From NCBI RefSeq assembly GCF_001894805.1, contig NZ_BCWX01000002.1:930001-994000 (forward strand): a DNA stretch of 64,000 nt. The letters run 5' to 3'. Source of the stretch: Rhodococcus globerulus NBRC 14531. Its GTDB lineage: Bacteria; Actinomycetota; Actinomycetes; Mycobacteriales; Mycobacteriaceae. Shown here piece after piece: positions 28,113 to 38,534 of the stretch; within the stretch, counting starts at the first letter, position 1; every line of letters begins with the position of its first letter. A program made the position numbers and the translations under genes. The notes beneath the pieces are model-generated. The model saw nothing but the letters and a program-made list of their open reading frames with translations, had not been told where the DNA came from and made no database searches.

Positions 28113-29591
28113 TTACGCACCGTCGACGGGTGAATGCCCTGATGAATTCCACACATTCACCGCGGCTTCGATGCTGACGTCGATGTCGATGTTGGTGTCG
28201 ATCGAAACGGATTCAGGCCACGGATCCTGTCCGGCTTCGATAGCGGCCGCCGTTGTGGCGGTGGCGTCGGACAGCGATTCCGTGCGCATCGCAATTCGTT
28301 GTACAGCAACAGGTAACGGCGTACTGCAGCAGATTTCTATCAACGCCGACGACGTGGACAAACACAATCCCTGAGCGTTGTGTCGATACCTGGAATCTGA
28401 CCATGTCGCATCCAGGATGACGGACTGTCCCATCGTCAGCTGCCGGTGCGCCCGTGCCAACATCTCGGCATAGACCGTGTCCAGAGCTGCGGGGGAGTAG
28501 AGACCTTGCCGGTACTCGTCGGCCGCGCCGGTGAGTGTGCCATCCTCCATCAGTTCGCGACGCAGTCGGTCACTCGAAATGACAACAGCGCCGGTATGTT
28601 CGGCGAGACCGACCGACAGTGTTGATTTACCCGAACCTGGGAGTCCGCCGACCAGGCACAACCGCACCTCGGCACGCCGAAGGTGAGAACAGGCAAGAGC
28701 GAGGTGGCGTTCGAGTCGCGCGATGCTGCCCGTTCCACCTTGCCTCATACGCAGTGCATCGACTTTCGCGCGGACAGTCGCACGATATGCGATGTAGTGG
28801 TCGATCAGCGCCCGCGGTGGAAGATCCTGCGACAGCGCGACTATCGTGGTGAGAAACTCGTCCGCTAGATCCTCTCGCCCGAGGAATTCCAGGTCCATGG
28901 CGAGGAAACTTGCATCGTCTATCGTGTCGACGAATCTGAGTTGGTCGTCGAAGTCGAGGCAATCGAGGATTCGAGGACCGTCAGGAAGGACGAATATGTC
29001 GTCGGACAGCAGGTCGCCGTGTCCGTCAACGATATGTCCGTCGGCAATTCTCCTGTCGAACAGCACTGTTCGGCCCAACAAGAACGTCTCGGCCATTGTG
29101 TTGATCTCATCGACGCTGCCGACGGGAACGGTGCCGACACATAGTTCTCGTAGTTCGGCAATGTTCGATTTCCACCGGGCGCCGACACTCTCTGCTGTCG
29201 CTTGCTCGTCTATCCACGCGCCTCGGATAGCTCGGCGGTGGAAATCGGCTATCAGGGAAGCGATACTGTGCACTTCGCCCGCGGCGTCCTGATCTGAGGT
29301 GATCATCGATGACAGTCGCCGGTCCTCAGGCATCCGGGCCATCACCAGTATCGGCTCTCTTGTTGCGTCGAGCGGATCGTTGAGCTGTGTTACGCCCAGA
29401 TACACGTCCGGGCTCATCCTGCGGTTGAGTTCGAGTTCGCGGAGCAGCGCCGTCTGTCGTTGCGTAGGTGTTCCGAAATCCAGGTAGGCGGTCGATAGCG
29501 CTTTTTTGATCTTGTACGCGCGCTCACGGACAAGAAGGACCACACCTGTAGTCGTCTCGTGTACATCGATGTACGAGTCCCGCGTATCCAC
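28113..29591 (-). CDS. Aminoglycoside-phosphotransferase-like / AAA kinase fusion (Rv2004c type)
   Basis: A 492-residue two-domain protein like the DosR-regulon protein Rv2004c. The N-terminal half is an aminoglycoside-phosphotransferase-like fold with IVDGHGDLLSDDIFVLPDG (catalytic loop) and ILDCLDFDDQLRF (metal-binding Asp). The C-terminal half, from about residue 325, is a P-loop kinase with Walker A LVGGLPGSGKSTLS and VILDATWSD. Substrates are unknown; small sugars or amino sugars have been suggested for relatives. The gene is convergent with the nitroreductase gene and divergent from the metal ATPase gene. Confidence 0.88.
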   Translation of the reverse strand: MDTRDSYIDVHETTTGVVLLVRERAYKIKKALSTAYLDFGTPTQRQTALLRELELNRRMSPDVYLGVTQLNDPLDATREPILVMARMPEDRRLSSMITSDQDAAGEVHSIASLIADFHRRAIRGAWIDEQATAESVGARWKSNIAELRELCVGTVPVGSVDEINTMAETFLLGRTVLFDRRIADGHIVDGHGDLLSDDIFVLPDGPRILDCLDFDDQLRFVDTIDDASFLAMDLEFLGREDLADEFLTTIVALSQDLPPRALIDHYIAYRATVRAKVDALRMRQGGTGSIARLERHLALACSHLRRAEVRLCLVGGLPGSGKSTLSVGLAEHTGAVVISSDRLRRELMEDGTLTGAADEYRQGLYSPAALDTVYAEMLARAHRQLTMGQSVILDATWSDSRYRHNAQGLCLSTSSALIEICCSTPLPVAVQRIAMRTESLSDATATTAAAIEAGQDPWPESVSIDTNIDIDVSIEAAVNVWNSSGHSPVDGA

Positions 29592-29751
29592 CTGAATTTG
29601 CTCCTCGAATTGCCGAGACAGTGTCGGTTTGCGTCCCCTCTTGCCTTCAAGTGTGTTCGGAAGCCGGGGCGGTTGTCACGGGGTCTTGCGGTGATCGAAC
29701 CAGGCATTACGGCACTACCGGATATTCGATCGGCCAAGCCACGCTGGAATC

Positions 29752-32094
29752 ATGCCGGTGACTCGAGACCTGCTCGCGCGTTTGCCGTCCAACGCAGAGA
29801 CGGTCCTATTGGTCGTAACGGTCACGACGTTGACTGCCGGCGCTCTCGCCTGGGTATTCGACAGTCGTCCGTCAGCGGAGGCATTGTGGGCAGCGGGGGC
29901 GATCGTGGCTGTGATCCCCGCAGCATGGTGGGTCATCGATGCGCTACGCCGAGGTCGAGTGGGCGTGGACGTCATCGCCGTCCTTTCCCTCCTCGGAACG
30001 CTGTGGATCGACGAATATCTCGCCGGTGCGTTGATCGCCGTCATGTTGGCGACCGGTCGCACGCTCGACGCCGCAGCCAACCGCAGAGCGACGCGGGATC
30101 TGCGTTCTCTTCGCGACCACGTACCGGGCACTGCGCAACGCGAGCATGACGGACAACTCGAGACAGTGAAACTCGACGAGATCGGTCCCGGAGATCTGAT
30201 ATTGGTCGGGCCTGGCAGCGTGGTGCCCACCGACGGTTGGATTGTCGGCGAGCCGGCACTGCTGGACGAATCTGCACTGACCGGCGAGGCCAACGTCGTG
30301 GAAAGACCTGTGAGCGACGCCGTGCGGAGCGGTGCGGTCAATGCCGGTGGGGCCTGCCGCATCGAGGCAAGTCGCGATGCGCAATCGAGCACCTACGCAG
30401 GAATCGTTCGGTTGGCGCAGGACGCGGCAGCCGAGAGCGCACCGGTTGTGCGACTCGCTGATCGGGTAGCGGGTTGGTTCCTTCCGGCCACGTTGATCAT
30501 ATCCGGTTCCGCGTGGGCCGTCAGTGACTCCTTCCCTCGGGCTGTCGCGGTGCTGGTTGTCGCGACGCCGTGCCCGTTGTTGTTGGCCGCTCCCGTTGCC
30601 ATTGTCTCCGGACTTTCGCGCGCTTCGCGCATCGGCGTGATCGTCAGGTCGGGTGGAGCGCTCGAGAAGCTCGGAAGCGCCCACACCCTCGTTATCGACA
30701 AGACAGGTACTCTGACCAGCGGACAGCCGACACAATCAGATGTTGTATGTGGTGATAGCTACGACAGTGCGACGCTCCTTCGATTGGCGGCATCTGCCGA
30801 TCAGGTATCGTCACACATTCTGGCGGAAGCGATCGTTCGCAGTGCCCGCACACGTGGATTATCGCTCAGCACACCAGAAATGGTGACTGAGCGACCCGGT
30901 TATGGTGTTGTTGCGACGGTCGACGGCCGAATTGTCACAGTGGGGAGAATTGACGGGACTGTCGATCGTCCCGAATGGGTTGCCGCAGTGGAGAATCGTG
31001 CGCGTCTGGACGGAGCCGTGATTGCCTGGGTGAGTGTCGACGGCACTCTCAGTGGCGCAATTCTCCTGCTCGACCCGATACGGACGGACGCGCCGTGGAC
31101 GATACGGCGACTGCGCTCAGCCGGGATACGCAAGATTGTCATGCTGACGGGTGACCGACCAGAACCCGCAGTCGAGGTCGGATCTGCATTGGGGCTCGAT
31201 TGCGTTCATGCAGAACAAGAACCGGACGACAAAGTCGCACGTGTCCGCGAAGAGTCGGCCCAGGCGGTGACGCTGATGGTCGGTGACGGAATCAACGACG
31301 CACCGGCCTTGGCGGCAGCATCGGTCGGAATCGCGATGGGCGCGCGCGGCGCGACAGCTTCGTCGGAGGCGGCCGACGTGGTTCTGACAACCGATCGACT
31401 CTCCCGCGTTGCCGACGCTATGGACATTGCCCGTCGATCCCGCCGAATCGCGTTACAGAGCGCGATACTCGGAACAACACTGTCGCTCGCCGCGATGATC
31501 TTTGCTGCCTTCGGATTCCTGATTCCCGCAGTCGGTGCCTTGTTACAGGAGTTGATCGATGTTGCCGTGATACTCAACGCGTTACGTGCACTGAACGGCG
31601 GAAGATCCACGGCTCCGGTACTCGATCCGCCGTTGTTGACGATGCTCCGAGGATTTTCCTCTGACCATCGAAAGATGCGAGATGAACTGGAAGTAATCCG
31701 TGTCACCGCAGAGGCGGTGGTGAGTGGAGATCGTACGTCGGCTTTGCGTCGACTTCATGAGACCGACAGATTTCTCCAAGACGTGATTCTTCCCCACGAG
31801 CGTTCCGAGGGCGCGAATCTCTACCCGATGCTGGAGCGTTCGATTGGTGGCGCGGATTCGATCGCGACAATGGCCGGCGCGCACGCCGAAATCGAGCGGC
31901 TCAGTCGAAGGTTGGGCTATCACGTCAGAACCGCGGACCTCAATGGTGCGGTGAAAGCGGATCAGGTACAAGACCTCCTTGCCTGCCTGTACGGGCTGTA
32001 TGCCGTACTGAGGCTGCACTTCCGCCAAGAGGAACAAAGCTATTTCGTTCTTGCCGACGAGCCGGAAACGGAGGATGAGGATGCGCGTGGTTGA
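29752..32094 (+). CDS. P1B-5-type metal-transporting ATPase with C-terminal hemerythrin-like domain
   Basis: A 780-residue P-type ATPase joined to a di-iron sensor-like domain. The ATPase part has VDVIAVLSLLGTLWIDEY, the dephosphorylation motif LTGEAN, the membrane metal motif TPCPLLLAAPV, phospho-acceptor DKTGTLTSG and hinge VGDGINDAPALAAA. TPC instead of CPC marks the P1B-5 group, linked to nickel/iron export in Sinorhizobium Nia. Residues 635-780 form the hemerythrin-like bundle with His639, His682 in PHERSE, His711 in GAHAEIE and His756 in LHFRQEE. There is no N-terminal metal-binding domain. Oxygen or iron sensing by the bundle may set pump activity. It fits this hypoxia cluster. Confidence 0.92.
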   Translation: MPVTRDLLARLPSNAETVLLVVTVTTLTAGALAWVFDSRPSAEALWAAGAIVAVIPAAWWVIDALRRGRVGVDVIAVLSLLGTLWIDEYLAGALIAVMLATGRTLDAAANRRATRDLRSLRDHVPGTAQREHDGQLETVKLDEIGPGDLILVGPGSVVPTDGWIVGEPALLDESALTGEANVVERPVSDAVRSGAVNAGGACRIEASRDAQSSTYAGIVRLAQDAAAESAPVVRLADRVAGWFLPATLIISGSAWAVSDSFPRAVAVLVVATPCPLLLAAPVAIVSGLSRASRIGVIVRSGGALEKLGSAHTLVIDKTGTLTSGQPTQSDVVCGDSYDSATLLRLAASADQVSSHILAEAIVRSARTRGLSLSTPEMVTERPGYGVVATVDGRIVTVGRIDGTVDRPEWVAAVENRARLDGAVIAWVSVDGTLSGAILLLDPIRTDAPWTIRRLRSAGIRKIVMLTGDRPEPAVEVGSALGLDCVHAEQEPDDKVARVREESAQAVTLMVGDGINDAPALAAASVGIAMGARGATASSEAADVVLTTDRLSRVADAMDIARRSRRIALQSAILGTTLSLAAMIFAAFGFLIPAVGALLQELIDVAVILNALRALNGGRSTAPVLDPPLLTMLRGFSSDHRKMRDELEVIRVTAEAVVSGDRTSALRRLHETDRFLQDVILPHERSEGANLYPMLERSIGGADSIATMAGAHAEIERLSRRLGYHVRTADLNGAVKADQVQDLLACLYGLYAVLRLHFRQEEQSYFVLADEPETEDEDARG

Positions 32095-32118
32095 TTTCGT
32101 TCCGGAGGTTTTCAGTTT

Positions 32119-32745
32119 TCACGCCTGCTGCTGAAATTTGTTCTTCCACTCCATGTCCCACATCCGATCGTTGTGCCAACCGATCATTGTTCGTGCTGCG
32201 GAAATCATCATGCACATCGCGAAAACGGTCGCACCGTACAACACGATCGCAGCGGCCACTCCGTCTACGGCCGCAATCGACGTTTCTGGTGGTGGTGGAA
32301 CCTGGTCGCCGTTGCCGTTCGTCCAGACCTTGATCGTGTCACCGGCATGCGCACCGAAGTGTGCAATCACCGGTTCGGTGCGGGAGTTTCCGTTCACCGT
32401 CCACGTCACGACTTTCCTCGCGGCACCGGCAACTGTTGTCTCCGAACCTATCGGGGTTGCTGGAATCTCGGGAGTCGATGGAACCGATGGAGAGGTGTTT
32501 GCGACTGTTCCGTTCCACTGTCGGTAGGTGTTGTACTGCTGTTCGATTCGGGCTCGGCCGGATGTGTAGACGGAAGTCCCGATTGCCGCCGAGACAGGTA
32601 TTCCGAGAGCGCCGATTGCGCATGCGGCGATAATCAGAGAGGACAGGAGTCGGTCCGAGGGGCGCATCAGCCGGTTCGAGGACCACGGCACCTGATTCCA
32701 CCAGCGAATGGGCCGAGTGCTCGAGCGAATCAGATAGCTGCGCAT
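32119..32745 (-). CDS. Rv1733c-type two-helix membrane protein
   Basis: A 208-residue membrane protein of the Rv1733c family, a DosR-regulon antigen group. After RPIRWWNQVPWSSNRLMRPSD comes a first helix (about 36-58), a soluble domain with VVTWTVNGNSRTEPV and GDTIKVWTNGNGDQVPPPP, and a second helix (about 162-185). It ends WDMEWKNKFQQQA. The ATG at 32745 has GGAAGG upstream; a longer reading adds low-complexity Ser/Thr sequence and overlaps the slipin gene. Same strand as the slipin gene, 40 bases behind it. Function unknown. Confidence 0.85.
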   Translation of the reverse strand: MRSYLIRSSTRPIRWWNQVPWSSNRLMRPSDRLLSSLIIAACAIGALGIPVSAAIGTSVYTSGRARIEQQYNTYRQWNGTVANTSPSVPSTPEIPATPIGSETTVAGAARKVVTWTVNGNSRTEPVIAHFGAHAGDTIKVWTNGNGDQVPPPPETSIAAVDGVAAAIVLYGATVFAMCMMISAARTMIGWHNDRMWDMEWKNKFQQQA

Positions 32746-32785
32746 GGTGTCCGCCTTCCGGAGCGGCATGAGTTGACGGGCTACG

Positions 32786-33646
32786 TCACGAACGGATGGT
32801 GTTGAGGGCGTTGTCGTCGAAGATTGTTTCGTTGACGGTGTTTTCATTCGACCCGCGGCTGGACAGCTCTTCGGCAGAAGTAGTTTCCCGTTGGAGGAAC
32901 GACCCCAGTTCGCCGATTGCGCTCATCAGCGGCGCGGGGAATACGACGGTGGTGTTCTTCTCGACACCGAGTTCGGCAAGGGTCTGCAAATTACGCAGTT
33001 GGAGTGCCAACGGGTGGGCCATCATGGTGTCCGACGCTTCGCCGAGTCCGGCGGCGGCACGCGCTTCACCTTCGGCTGCAATGATCTTCGCTCTCTTCTC
33101 CCGTTCGGCCTCAGCTTCGCGAGCCATCGCTCGCTTCATGCTCTCGGGCAGCTGAATGTCCTTGAGCTCTACCAGCGTTACCTCGACACCCCAGTCCAGC
33201 GTGGTTGTGTCGAGTATCTGACGAATGCTGGTGTTGATCACCGCTGTCTCGGACAAGACTTCGTCGAGAGAGTGTTGACCTACTACGTTGCGAAGAGTGG
33301 TTTGGGCGATCTGGTTGATGGCGGAACTGACATTTTCGATAGTGACCACTGATTTCTCGGCATCGATGACGCGGTAGTAGGCAACTGCCGCAATGTCGAC
33401 GCTTACATTGTCACGGGTGATGATTCCCTGCGATTGGATCGGCATCGTAACGATACGCATGGAGACCTTGGTCATCCGGTCGATCGCGGGAATGATGAGC
33501 GTGAGGCCGGGATTGCGCACCGCGATGATCCTTCCGAGCCGGAAGTGAACACCGCGCTCGTACTGGGTGACCACTCGCACTGCCATGGCGAAAAGCAGAA
33601 ATGCGACGACGATGACGATGATGACGACGACGATCGTTGCGTTCAT
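32786..33646 (-). CDS. Slipin / stomatin-like SPFH membrane protein
   Basis: A 286-residue SPFH protein. One N-terminal membrane anchor (residues 4-24) is followed by the SPFH core QYERGVHFRLGRI, NPGLTLIIPAIDRM and QSQGIITRDNVSVDIAAVAYYRV, then a charged coiled coil (REAEAEREKRAKIIAAEGEA) and a short tail. Slipins form membrane-ordering rings, often with a partner NfeD protein; none is seen here. The ATG at 33646 is the start that places the membrane helix at the N-terminus. It is the first gene of a two-gene minus-strand unit with the Rv1733c-type gene. Confidence 0.92.
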   Translation of the reverse strand: MNATIVVVIIVIVVAFLLFAMAVRVVTQYERGVHFRLGRIIAVRNPGLTLIIPAIDRMTKVSMRIVTMPIQSQGIITRDNVSVDIAAVAYYRVIDAEKSVVTIENVSSAINQIAQTTLRNVVGQHSLDEVLSETAVINTSIRQILDTTTLDWGVEVTLVELKDIQLPESMKRAMAREAEAEREKRAKIIAAEGEARAAAGLGEASDTMMAHPLALQLRNLQTLAELGVEKNTTVVFPAPLMSAIGELGSFLQRETTSAEELSSRGSNENTVNETIFDDNALNTIRS

Positions 33647-33834
33647 GGTGATTCCTGGTTCTGTGCAGAACGGACTCGAACTGCCCAGTCCCGCTGGAGG
33701 CCAGGACGTGAGGGACGTGTTCCGTTTACCGTCCAGCCTCGCGCCCATCTGACCGTCGTCTACATGGTCGAATGTCACTAGTTGCATGGCCTGCGACCTC
33801 GATTCCGATCTGGCAGGTCGTGAGCCACGATTTG

Positions 33835-33848
33835 ACGACCGATGACCC
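33835..33848 (+). promoter_or_regulatory. Candidate DosR box upstream of CtpF-type ATPase
   Basis: ACGACCGATGACCC matches 9 of 14 positions of GGGACCTTTGGCCC and ends 77 bases before the GTG at 33926, the usual distance for DosR activation. M. tuberculosis ctpF is DosR-controlled, which adds some weight. The match alone is weak. Confidence 0.3.
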
Positions 33849-33925
33849 TGGTATTGCGCTCGTGTACGGAGAAACCTCGAACCGAGTAACTGTTCGCGGA
33901 ATTTCGATCCGTGTGGGAGGTGCGT

Positions 33926-36664
33926 GTGTCCGAAACGGTCATCGATTCGGAATCGGATGCGGTGAATCCGCGTGAATCCGTCGAACGGATGTTTCGTGAT
34001 CTGAGGTCAGGTCGGCACGGCCTCTCGTTGAGGGAAGCGGAGCGTCGAGCTATTGTCCACGGACCGAACGAACTCCAGCGTCGGCGCGGGCGTGAGTGGC
34101 CAGGTCAGGTGCTTCGGCAGTTGACTCATCCGCTCGCGCTGCTTCTGTGGATGGCTTCGGCGCTCGCGGTTGTCAGTGGCGCTACCCCGTTAGGCGTGGC
34201 AATCGTCTTCGTGATTCTGGTCAATGCGGTCTTTGCGTTCGTCCAGGAATTACACGCCGAGCAAGCGGTGGAGGCGCTCTCTGCATTCCTTCCTTCTCAG
34301 GCGACAGTGTTGCGGGACCGGGTCGAGACAGTCGTTGACGCGCGGGCCCTCGTTCCGGGCGATGTTGTCGTTCTCGACGAGGGGGGCCGGGTATCGGCAG
34401 ATGCACGGTTGGTGTCCGGTTCCGTCCAGGTCAATCTGTCGGCACTGACCGGAGAGTCCATTCCCGTCTCCATTTCCGCTGATTCAGGTGGCGGCACAGG
34501 TCCTCTTGTGGCGGCTCGGGACATCGCCTTCAGCGGGACGGACGTGTTGGGCGGCAAGGCAATCGGATTGGTCTTTGCCACCGGCATGAAGACTGAGATC
34601 GGACGAATCGCGGCTCTGTCCGAACGGGTAGGACGGGACGAAAGCCCGCTCGAGAAGCAAGTGAAGAAGGTGGCGTGGCTGATTGCCTGCGTGGCCGTCG
34701 TGATGGGTGCGGCGTTCATACCACTCGGGAGTCTGATTGCGGGACTGTCCTGGAGGGATTCGGTGAACTTTGCAATCGGGCTCCTTGTGGCCAACGTTCC
34801 GGAAGGACTTCTGCCGACCATCACGCTGGCTTTGGCTGTCGGAGTACGCACACTCGCCAGGAGGGGTGCTCTGGTCAAACGGATTTCGGCGGTCGAGACG
34901 CTCGGTTCCACGAGCGTGATCTGCACCGACAAGACCGGGACACTGACTGTCAACCGTATGCACACGATCAAGATATGGACACCGGGTGGTGTTCTCACTT
35001 TCGACGGAAACAATCAACCTCAGCCTGACGAATCCCTGCCGCGCCGGATGGCACACGCCGTCGCATCCTGTTGCTCTGCTGAACTACGCGACGACACGCC
35101 GACCGGAGAGAACACGAGCACCGGGGATCCCACGGAGTTGGCGATGTTGCGCGCAGCGGTTCTGATCGGCGAGCCTCTATCTCCCACGACGAAAGGCCAT
35201 GACGCCACTTTCCCGTTCGATCCCGAACTACGCCGGATGTCGACGGTGGATCGAGTCGACGATCGGTTCGAGATCTACGCGAAGGGCGCGCCGGAGGAAA
35301 TCCTGTCCCTGTGCACGCACATCGCAGAACCCGAACGGGCGCAGCGCAACATTACGGCTGAAGATCGCTCCGACCTTGCTGCGCTGGTGCATGATTGGGC
35401 AGGCGAGGGCCTGAGACTGATCGCGGTGGCAGAACGCTCGGTCAGCGTTGCCGGCGGAGAACTATTCGATCGTGGCGAGGCCGAACGAGAGATGACGTTG
35501 CTCGGCATCGCCGCGATGATCGATCCGCCACGACCCGAAGTCAAGAACGCTGTAGCGAAATGCCATTCGGCCGGAATTCGCATCATCGTGGTGACAGGCG
35601 ATCACGGCCTGACCGCCCGCGGAATTGCCGAAAGTGTGGGGATCGGGCACAGAGGTTTGCAGGTGGTGACCGGAGCTGAACTCGAAGATATGTCGGAGAA
35701 GGACCTCGACGCGCTCCTCTACACCGAAAACGAGATCATCTTCGCGCGCAGTTCGCCCGAGGAGAAGCTGCGGATAACGGACGCTCTACGCGCCGGTGGA
35801 TATGTGGTCGCGATGACCGGCGACGGCGTCAACGACGCTCCGGCACTGCGAAGGTCGGATATCGGGGTCGCAATGGGCAGATCCGGCACCGATGTCGCCC
35901 GGGAAGCAGCGACGATGGTGCTCACCGACGACAATTTCGCCACCATCGTCGAAGCCGTCCAAGCAGGGCGCAGGGTCTACGACAACGTCCGGAAGTTCAT
36001 CGTCTACATTTTTGCGCACGCCACACCGGAAGTGGTGCCTTTTCTCGTCTACGCGCTGTCCGGAGGGCAGATTCCGCTTCCTCTGACAGTGATGCAAATA
36101 CTGGCGATCGACTTGGGTACCGAGACGTTGCCGGCGTTGGCACTGGGCCGCGAGCAAGAAGAACCCGGACTGATGGACAGGGCGCCGCGAAAAGCCTCGC
36201 AAAATGTCGTGGACAAAGCGATGCTGATTCGGTCGTGGGGATTGCTCGGTGGGGTCTCGGCAGCGGCAGTCATGGGCCTGTTCATGGCAACTCTCCTATC
36301 AGGAGGGTGGACTTTCGGGGCGGACGTGTCGACTGGCTCGCTCGAGCACACCTGGAAGCTGGCCACGACAATGAGTTTTCTCGGGATCGTGTCCTGTCAG
36401 ATCGGCACGGCGATGGCATCGCGCACCGAGCATGCGTCTCTGCAGCAGATCGGACTGTTCTCGAATCGGTTGTTGCTGTGGGGAATTGCGTTCGAAGTGG
36501 CATTCGCCGCCATTGTGGTGACGGTACCGCCATTGCTGCGAGTATTCGGAACAGTGACACCAGAGTGGTACCAGGTTCTGTGGCTACTGCCGTTGCCGAT
36601 CCTGGTGTGGGGGTGTGACGAGATATGGAGGTGGACGCGGCGGCGCCGATCCGGGCAGGCGTAG
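33926..36664 (+). CDS. ctpF: P2-type cation-transporting ATPase, CtpF-like
   Basis: A 912-residue P2-type ATPase like DosR-regulon CtpF (Rv1997). Motifs are [23 protein letters not shown] in the fourth membrane helix, [19 protein letters not shown] and [17 protein letters not shown]. The C-terminal six-helix unit has [20 protein letters not shown]. This architecture exports Ca2+ or related cations; the mycobacterial homologue has been linked to calcium efflux and redox stress. The GTG at 33926 has GGAGG 5 bases upstream, better than the earlier GTG at 33911. It is convergent with the acyltransferase gene that starts at 38074. Confidence 0.93.
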   Translation: MSETVIDSESDAVNPRESVERMFRDLRSGRHGLSLREAERRAIVHGPNELQRRRGREWPGQVLRQLTHPLALLLWMASALAVVSGATPLGVAIVFVILVNAVFAFVQELHAEQAVEALSAFLPSQATVLRDRVETVVDARALVPGDVVVLDEGGRVSADARLVSGSVQVNLSALTGESIPVSISADSGGGTGPLVAARDIAFSGTDVLGGKAIGLVFATGMKTEIGRIAALSERVGRDESPLEKQVKKVAWLIACVAVVMGAAFIPLGSLIAGLSWRDSVNFAIGLLVANVPEGLLPTITLALAVGVRTLARRGALVKRISAVETLGSTSVICTDKTGTLTVNRMHTIKIWTPGGVLTFDGNNQPQPDESLPRRMAHAVASCCSAELRDDTPTGENTSTGDPTELAMLRAAVLIGEPLSPTTKGHDATFPFDPELRRMSTVDRVDDRFEIYAKGAPEEILSLCTHIAEPERAQRNITAEDRSDLAALVHDWAGEGLRLIAVAERSVSVAGGELFDRGEAEREMTLLGIAAMIDPPRPEVKNAVAKCHSAGIRIIVVTGDHGLTARGIAESVGIGHRGLQVVTGAELEDMSEKDLDALLYTENEIIFARSSPEEKLRITDALRAGGYVVAMTGDGVNDAPALRRSDIGVAMGRSGTDVAREAATMVLTDDNFATIVEAVQAGRRVYDNVRKFIVYIFAHATPEVVPFLVYALSGGQIPLPLTVMQILAIDLGTETLPALALGREQEEPGLMDRAPRKASQNVVDKAMLIRSWGLLGGVSAAAVMGLFMATLLSGGWTFGADVSTGSLEHTWKLATTMSFLGIVSCQIGTAMASRTEHASLQQIGLFSNRLLLWGIAFEVAFAAIVVTVPPLLRVFGTVTPEWYQVLWLLPLPILVWGCDEIWRWTRRRRSGQA

Positions 36665-36670
36665 CCGAAG

Positions 36671-38074
36671 CTACGGTCCACTCTCGGTTGTGTCGTCGGG
36701 TTCTCGTACGCTCGACTCCTGGGCGCTCACGAGGATTCTCAGTTCACTCTCCAAAAACGTTGGTAAAAGATCGATTTCGGGGACAGAATCGTAGTCGGCT
36801 GTGATGCCGAACGCGAATTGGCCGCTGTAGCTCAGTAGTGCGAATCCGAGCCGCAAGCGCACGGCAATCGGCACGAAAGGGTAGATGCTGACTATCTCTC
36901 GACCCATCAGTCGGCATTTCCTTGTAGGTCCAGGGATGTCGGTGACAACGGTGACGATGCTTTGCTGAGGAACCCGCGCCGCAAGTCGCACGAACCATGC
37001 AGACGATACGAACGGGACATACTGGGCGAGCGTCGTGACAAAGTGACCACTGCGAGATTCCCCTCCTCGCTTGTACCGTGAGAGTCTCTCGTGAATCACC
37101 TGAAGTCGGTCGACAGGATCGGGTACGTCCACGGGAAGGAACGGGAGAAGAAGAGAAACCTCGTTGTGCGGCGATACATCGCCGCCGGGTGTCCGAACCG
37201 ACACCGGCACGAGGCAACGCACTGAGTGCCCGTCGGGGTCCTCGTTGCGGTGCAGAAGAAGTGAACGAAGAGCACCAGTCACACAAGCCAGTGCCACGTC
37301 GTTGACGGTTACGTCGAACGTCGAACAAATTGCCTTCACGTCCTGCATCCGAACGTTGGCCGTGGCGTATCTCCGCTGACTACCGATCGGCCCGATCAGC
37401 GTCGTTCGGCGGCTCGGGGTCAGCACATCGCCGAGAAGGTGTGCAAAACCCGCGGCTCTCCGCAGTAGCTGGCGAGACACACGGACAGGTGCGCCCAGCG
37501 CGGCGGTCGAAACACCGATGAACGTGCTGTACAGGGACGCCGATTTCTCCGATGCGGTACCGCTCGTGCTCGTGGTGTTGTCACCAACCGGTTCGGATTC
37601 CGGCGGCGAGTCGAACAGTACGTCGAACAAGCGAGCGCCACTGACCCCGTCCACCAGCGAATGGTGCGCTTTCGTCAGTACTGCCCACCGATCTGCTTCG
37701 AGGCCTTCGATCAGCCAGCACTGCCAGAGTGGGCGATCTCGATCCAGCCGCTCGGACATGATCCACGCCACCGTCGCGGCAACGTCTTGCAGTCGCCCGG
37801 GCGAGGGCACTGCGATCCTCATAACATGGCGCGCCGGATCGAAGTTCGGATCCGCCGTCCACGTCGGGGCCGCCAGATCGACGGGAACTGTATGGAGACA
37901 GTCCGTGCCGTGTGGGATGAATCGTATCCGTGAGCTCAATCGCTCGAGAAACTCGCGATCGGTCGGTACGGGGCCTTCGGCTATCACCAATGCCCCGATG
38001 GCGAGACTCGCGTGGGAATCCGAATCCTCGACTTCGAGAAACCCGGCATCGAGTGGAGTTAACTTGTCCGACAT
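36671..38074 (-). CDS. Wax ester synthase / diacylglycerol O-acyltransferase (Tgs type)
   Basis: A 467-residue WS/DGAT enzyme that makes triacylglycerol or wax ester from acyl-CoA. The active-site motif is HHSLVDGVSG at about residues 135-144, and LDAGFLEVEDSDSHASLAIG starts the N-terminal domain. Later landmarks include NDVALACVTGALR and TDIPGPTRKCRLMGREI. M. tuberculosis Tgs1 is the DosR-regulated counterpart that stores lipid in dormancy. The ATG at 38074 follows an AAAGGT ribosome site. It lies 38 bases after the DUF1876 gene and probably shares its transcript. Confidence 0.93.
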   Translation of the reverse strand: MSDKLTPLDAGFLEVEDSDSHASLAIGALVIAEGPVPTDREFLERLSSRIRFIPHGTDCLHTVPVDLAAPTWTADPNFDPARHVMRIAVPSPGRLQDVAATVAWIMSERLDRDRPLWQCWLIEGLEADRWAVLTKAHHSLVDGVSGARLFDVLFDSPPESEPVGDNTTSTSGTASEKSASLYSTFIGVSTAALGAPVRVSRQLLRRAAGFAHLLGDVLTPSRRTTLIGPIGSQRRYATANVRMQDVKAICSTFDVTVNDVALACVTGALRSLLLHRNEDPDGHSVRCLVPVSVRTPGGDVSPHNEVSLLLPFLPVDVPDPVDRLQVIHERLSRYKRGGESRSGHFVTTLAQYVPFVSSAWFVRLAARVPQQSIVTVVTDIPGPTRKCRLMGREIVSIYPFVPIAVRLRLGFALLSYSGQFAFGITADYDSVPEIDLLPTFLESELRILVSAQESSVREPDDTTESGP

Positions 38075-38112
38075 TACCTTTCACCTTCCTCGCGCGTGCT
38101 GAACGAATCGGC

Positions 38113-38391
38113 TCAGGAAGTCAGGTGAATAGACTCATGCGTGATGCCCACGAGATCCGCTCTGGTGGCTTCGATCAATTGTCGCGACAGGTCGGCAAGA
38201 GCGCGCGAGGCTGCGAGTTCGTCACCGATTTCGGGTACGTCGAGGTCGGACGGGTTGCAGCGCGCGAACCCCGCGCCGGCGAAGTGCGTGTCATCCTGTG
38301 AATGCAGTCGCGCGATCGCGCGAGTGCGGTTACCGTTTGCTGATGTGTGCTCGTCGATGGTGATGTCCACCGACCAGTGTTTTTCGTTCAT
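38113..38391 (-). CDS. DUF1876 (Rv1738/Rv2632c-type) small protein
   Basis: A 92-residue protein of the DUF1876 group, including the DosR-regulon Rv1738. It begins MNEKHWSVDITIDEH, followed by TRAIARLHSQDDTHFAGAGFARCNPSDLDVPEIGDELA, and ends with a helix IEATRADLVGITHE. Rv1738 resembles ribosome hibernation factors in fold and is thought to act on translation during dormancy; that role is inferred here. The ATG at 38391 is preferred over 38409 because the shared domain starts here. A candidate DosR box lies 62 bases upstream. Confidence 0.88.
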   Translation of the reverse strand: MNEKHWSVDITIDEHTSANGNRTRAIARLHSQDDTHFAGAGFARCNPSDLDVPEIGDELAASRALADLSRQLIEATRADLVGITHESIHLTS

Positions 38392-38452
38392 GGATCGACT
38401 CCTCTGCATTCACGTGTCGCTGGTCTCACCGATGACACGTGACCACGACCTC

Positions 38453-38466
38453 GCGACCCTTTCGCC
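38453..38466 (-). promoter_or_regulatory. Candidate DosR box upstream of DUF1876-acyltransferase unit
   Basis: On the plus strand GCGACCCTTTCGCC, matching 9 of 14 positions of GGGACCTTTGGCCC and closely like the site before hrp1 (GACCCTTnCGCC in both). It lies 62 bases before the DUF1876 start and 69 bases after the hydrogenase operon stop. Confidence 0.35.
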
Positions 38467-38534
38467 GTTGTTGCTGCGACTGACACATGTTGTCTCCGTG
38501 ACGGAATGGTGTGGTTCGCGGTACGGGCACTTTT

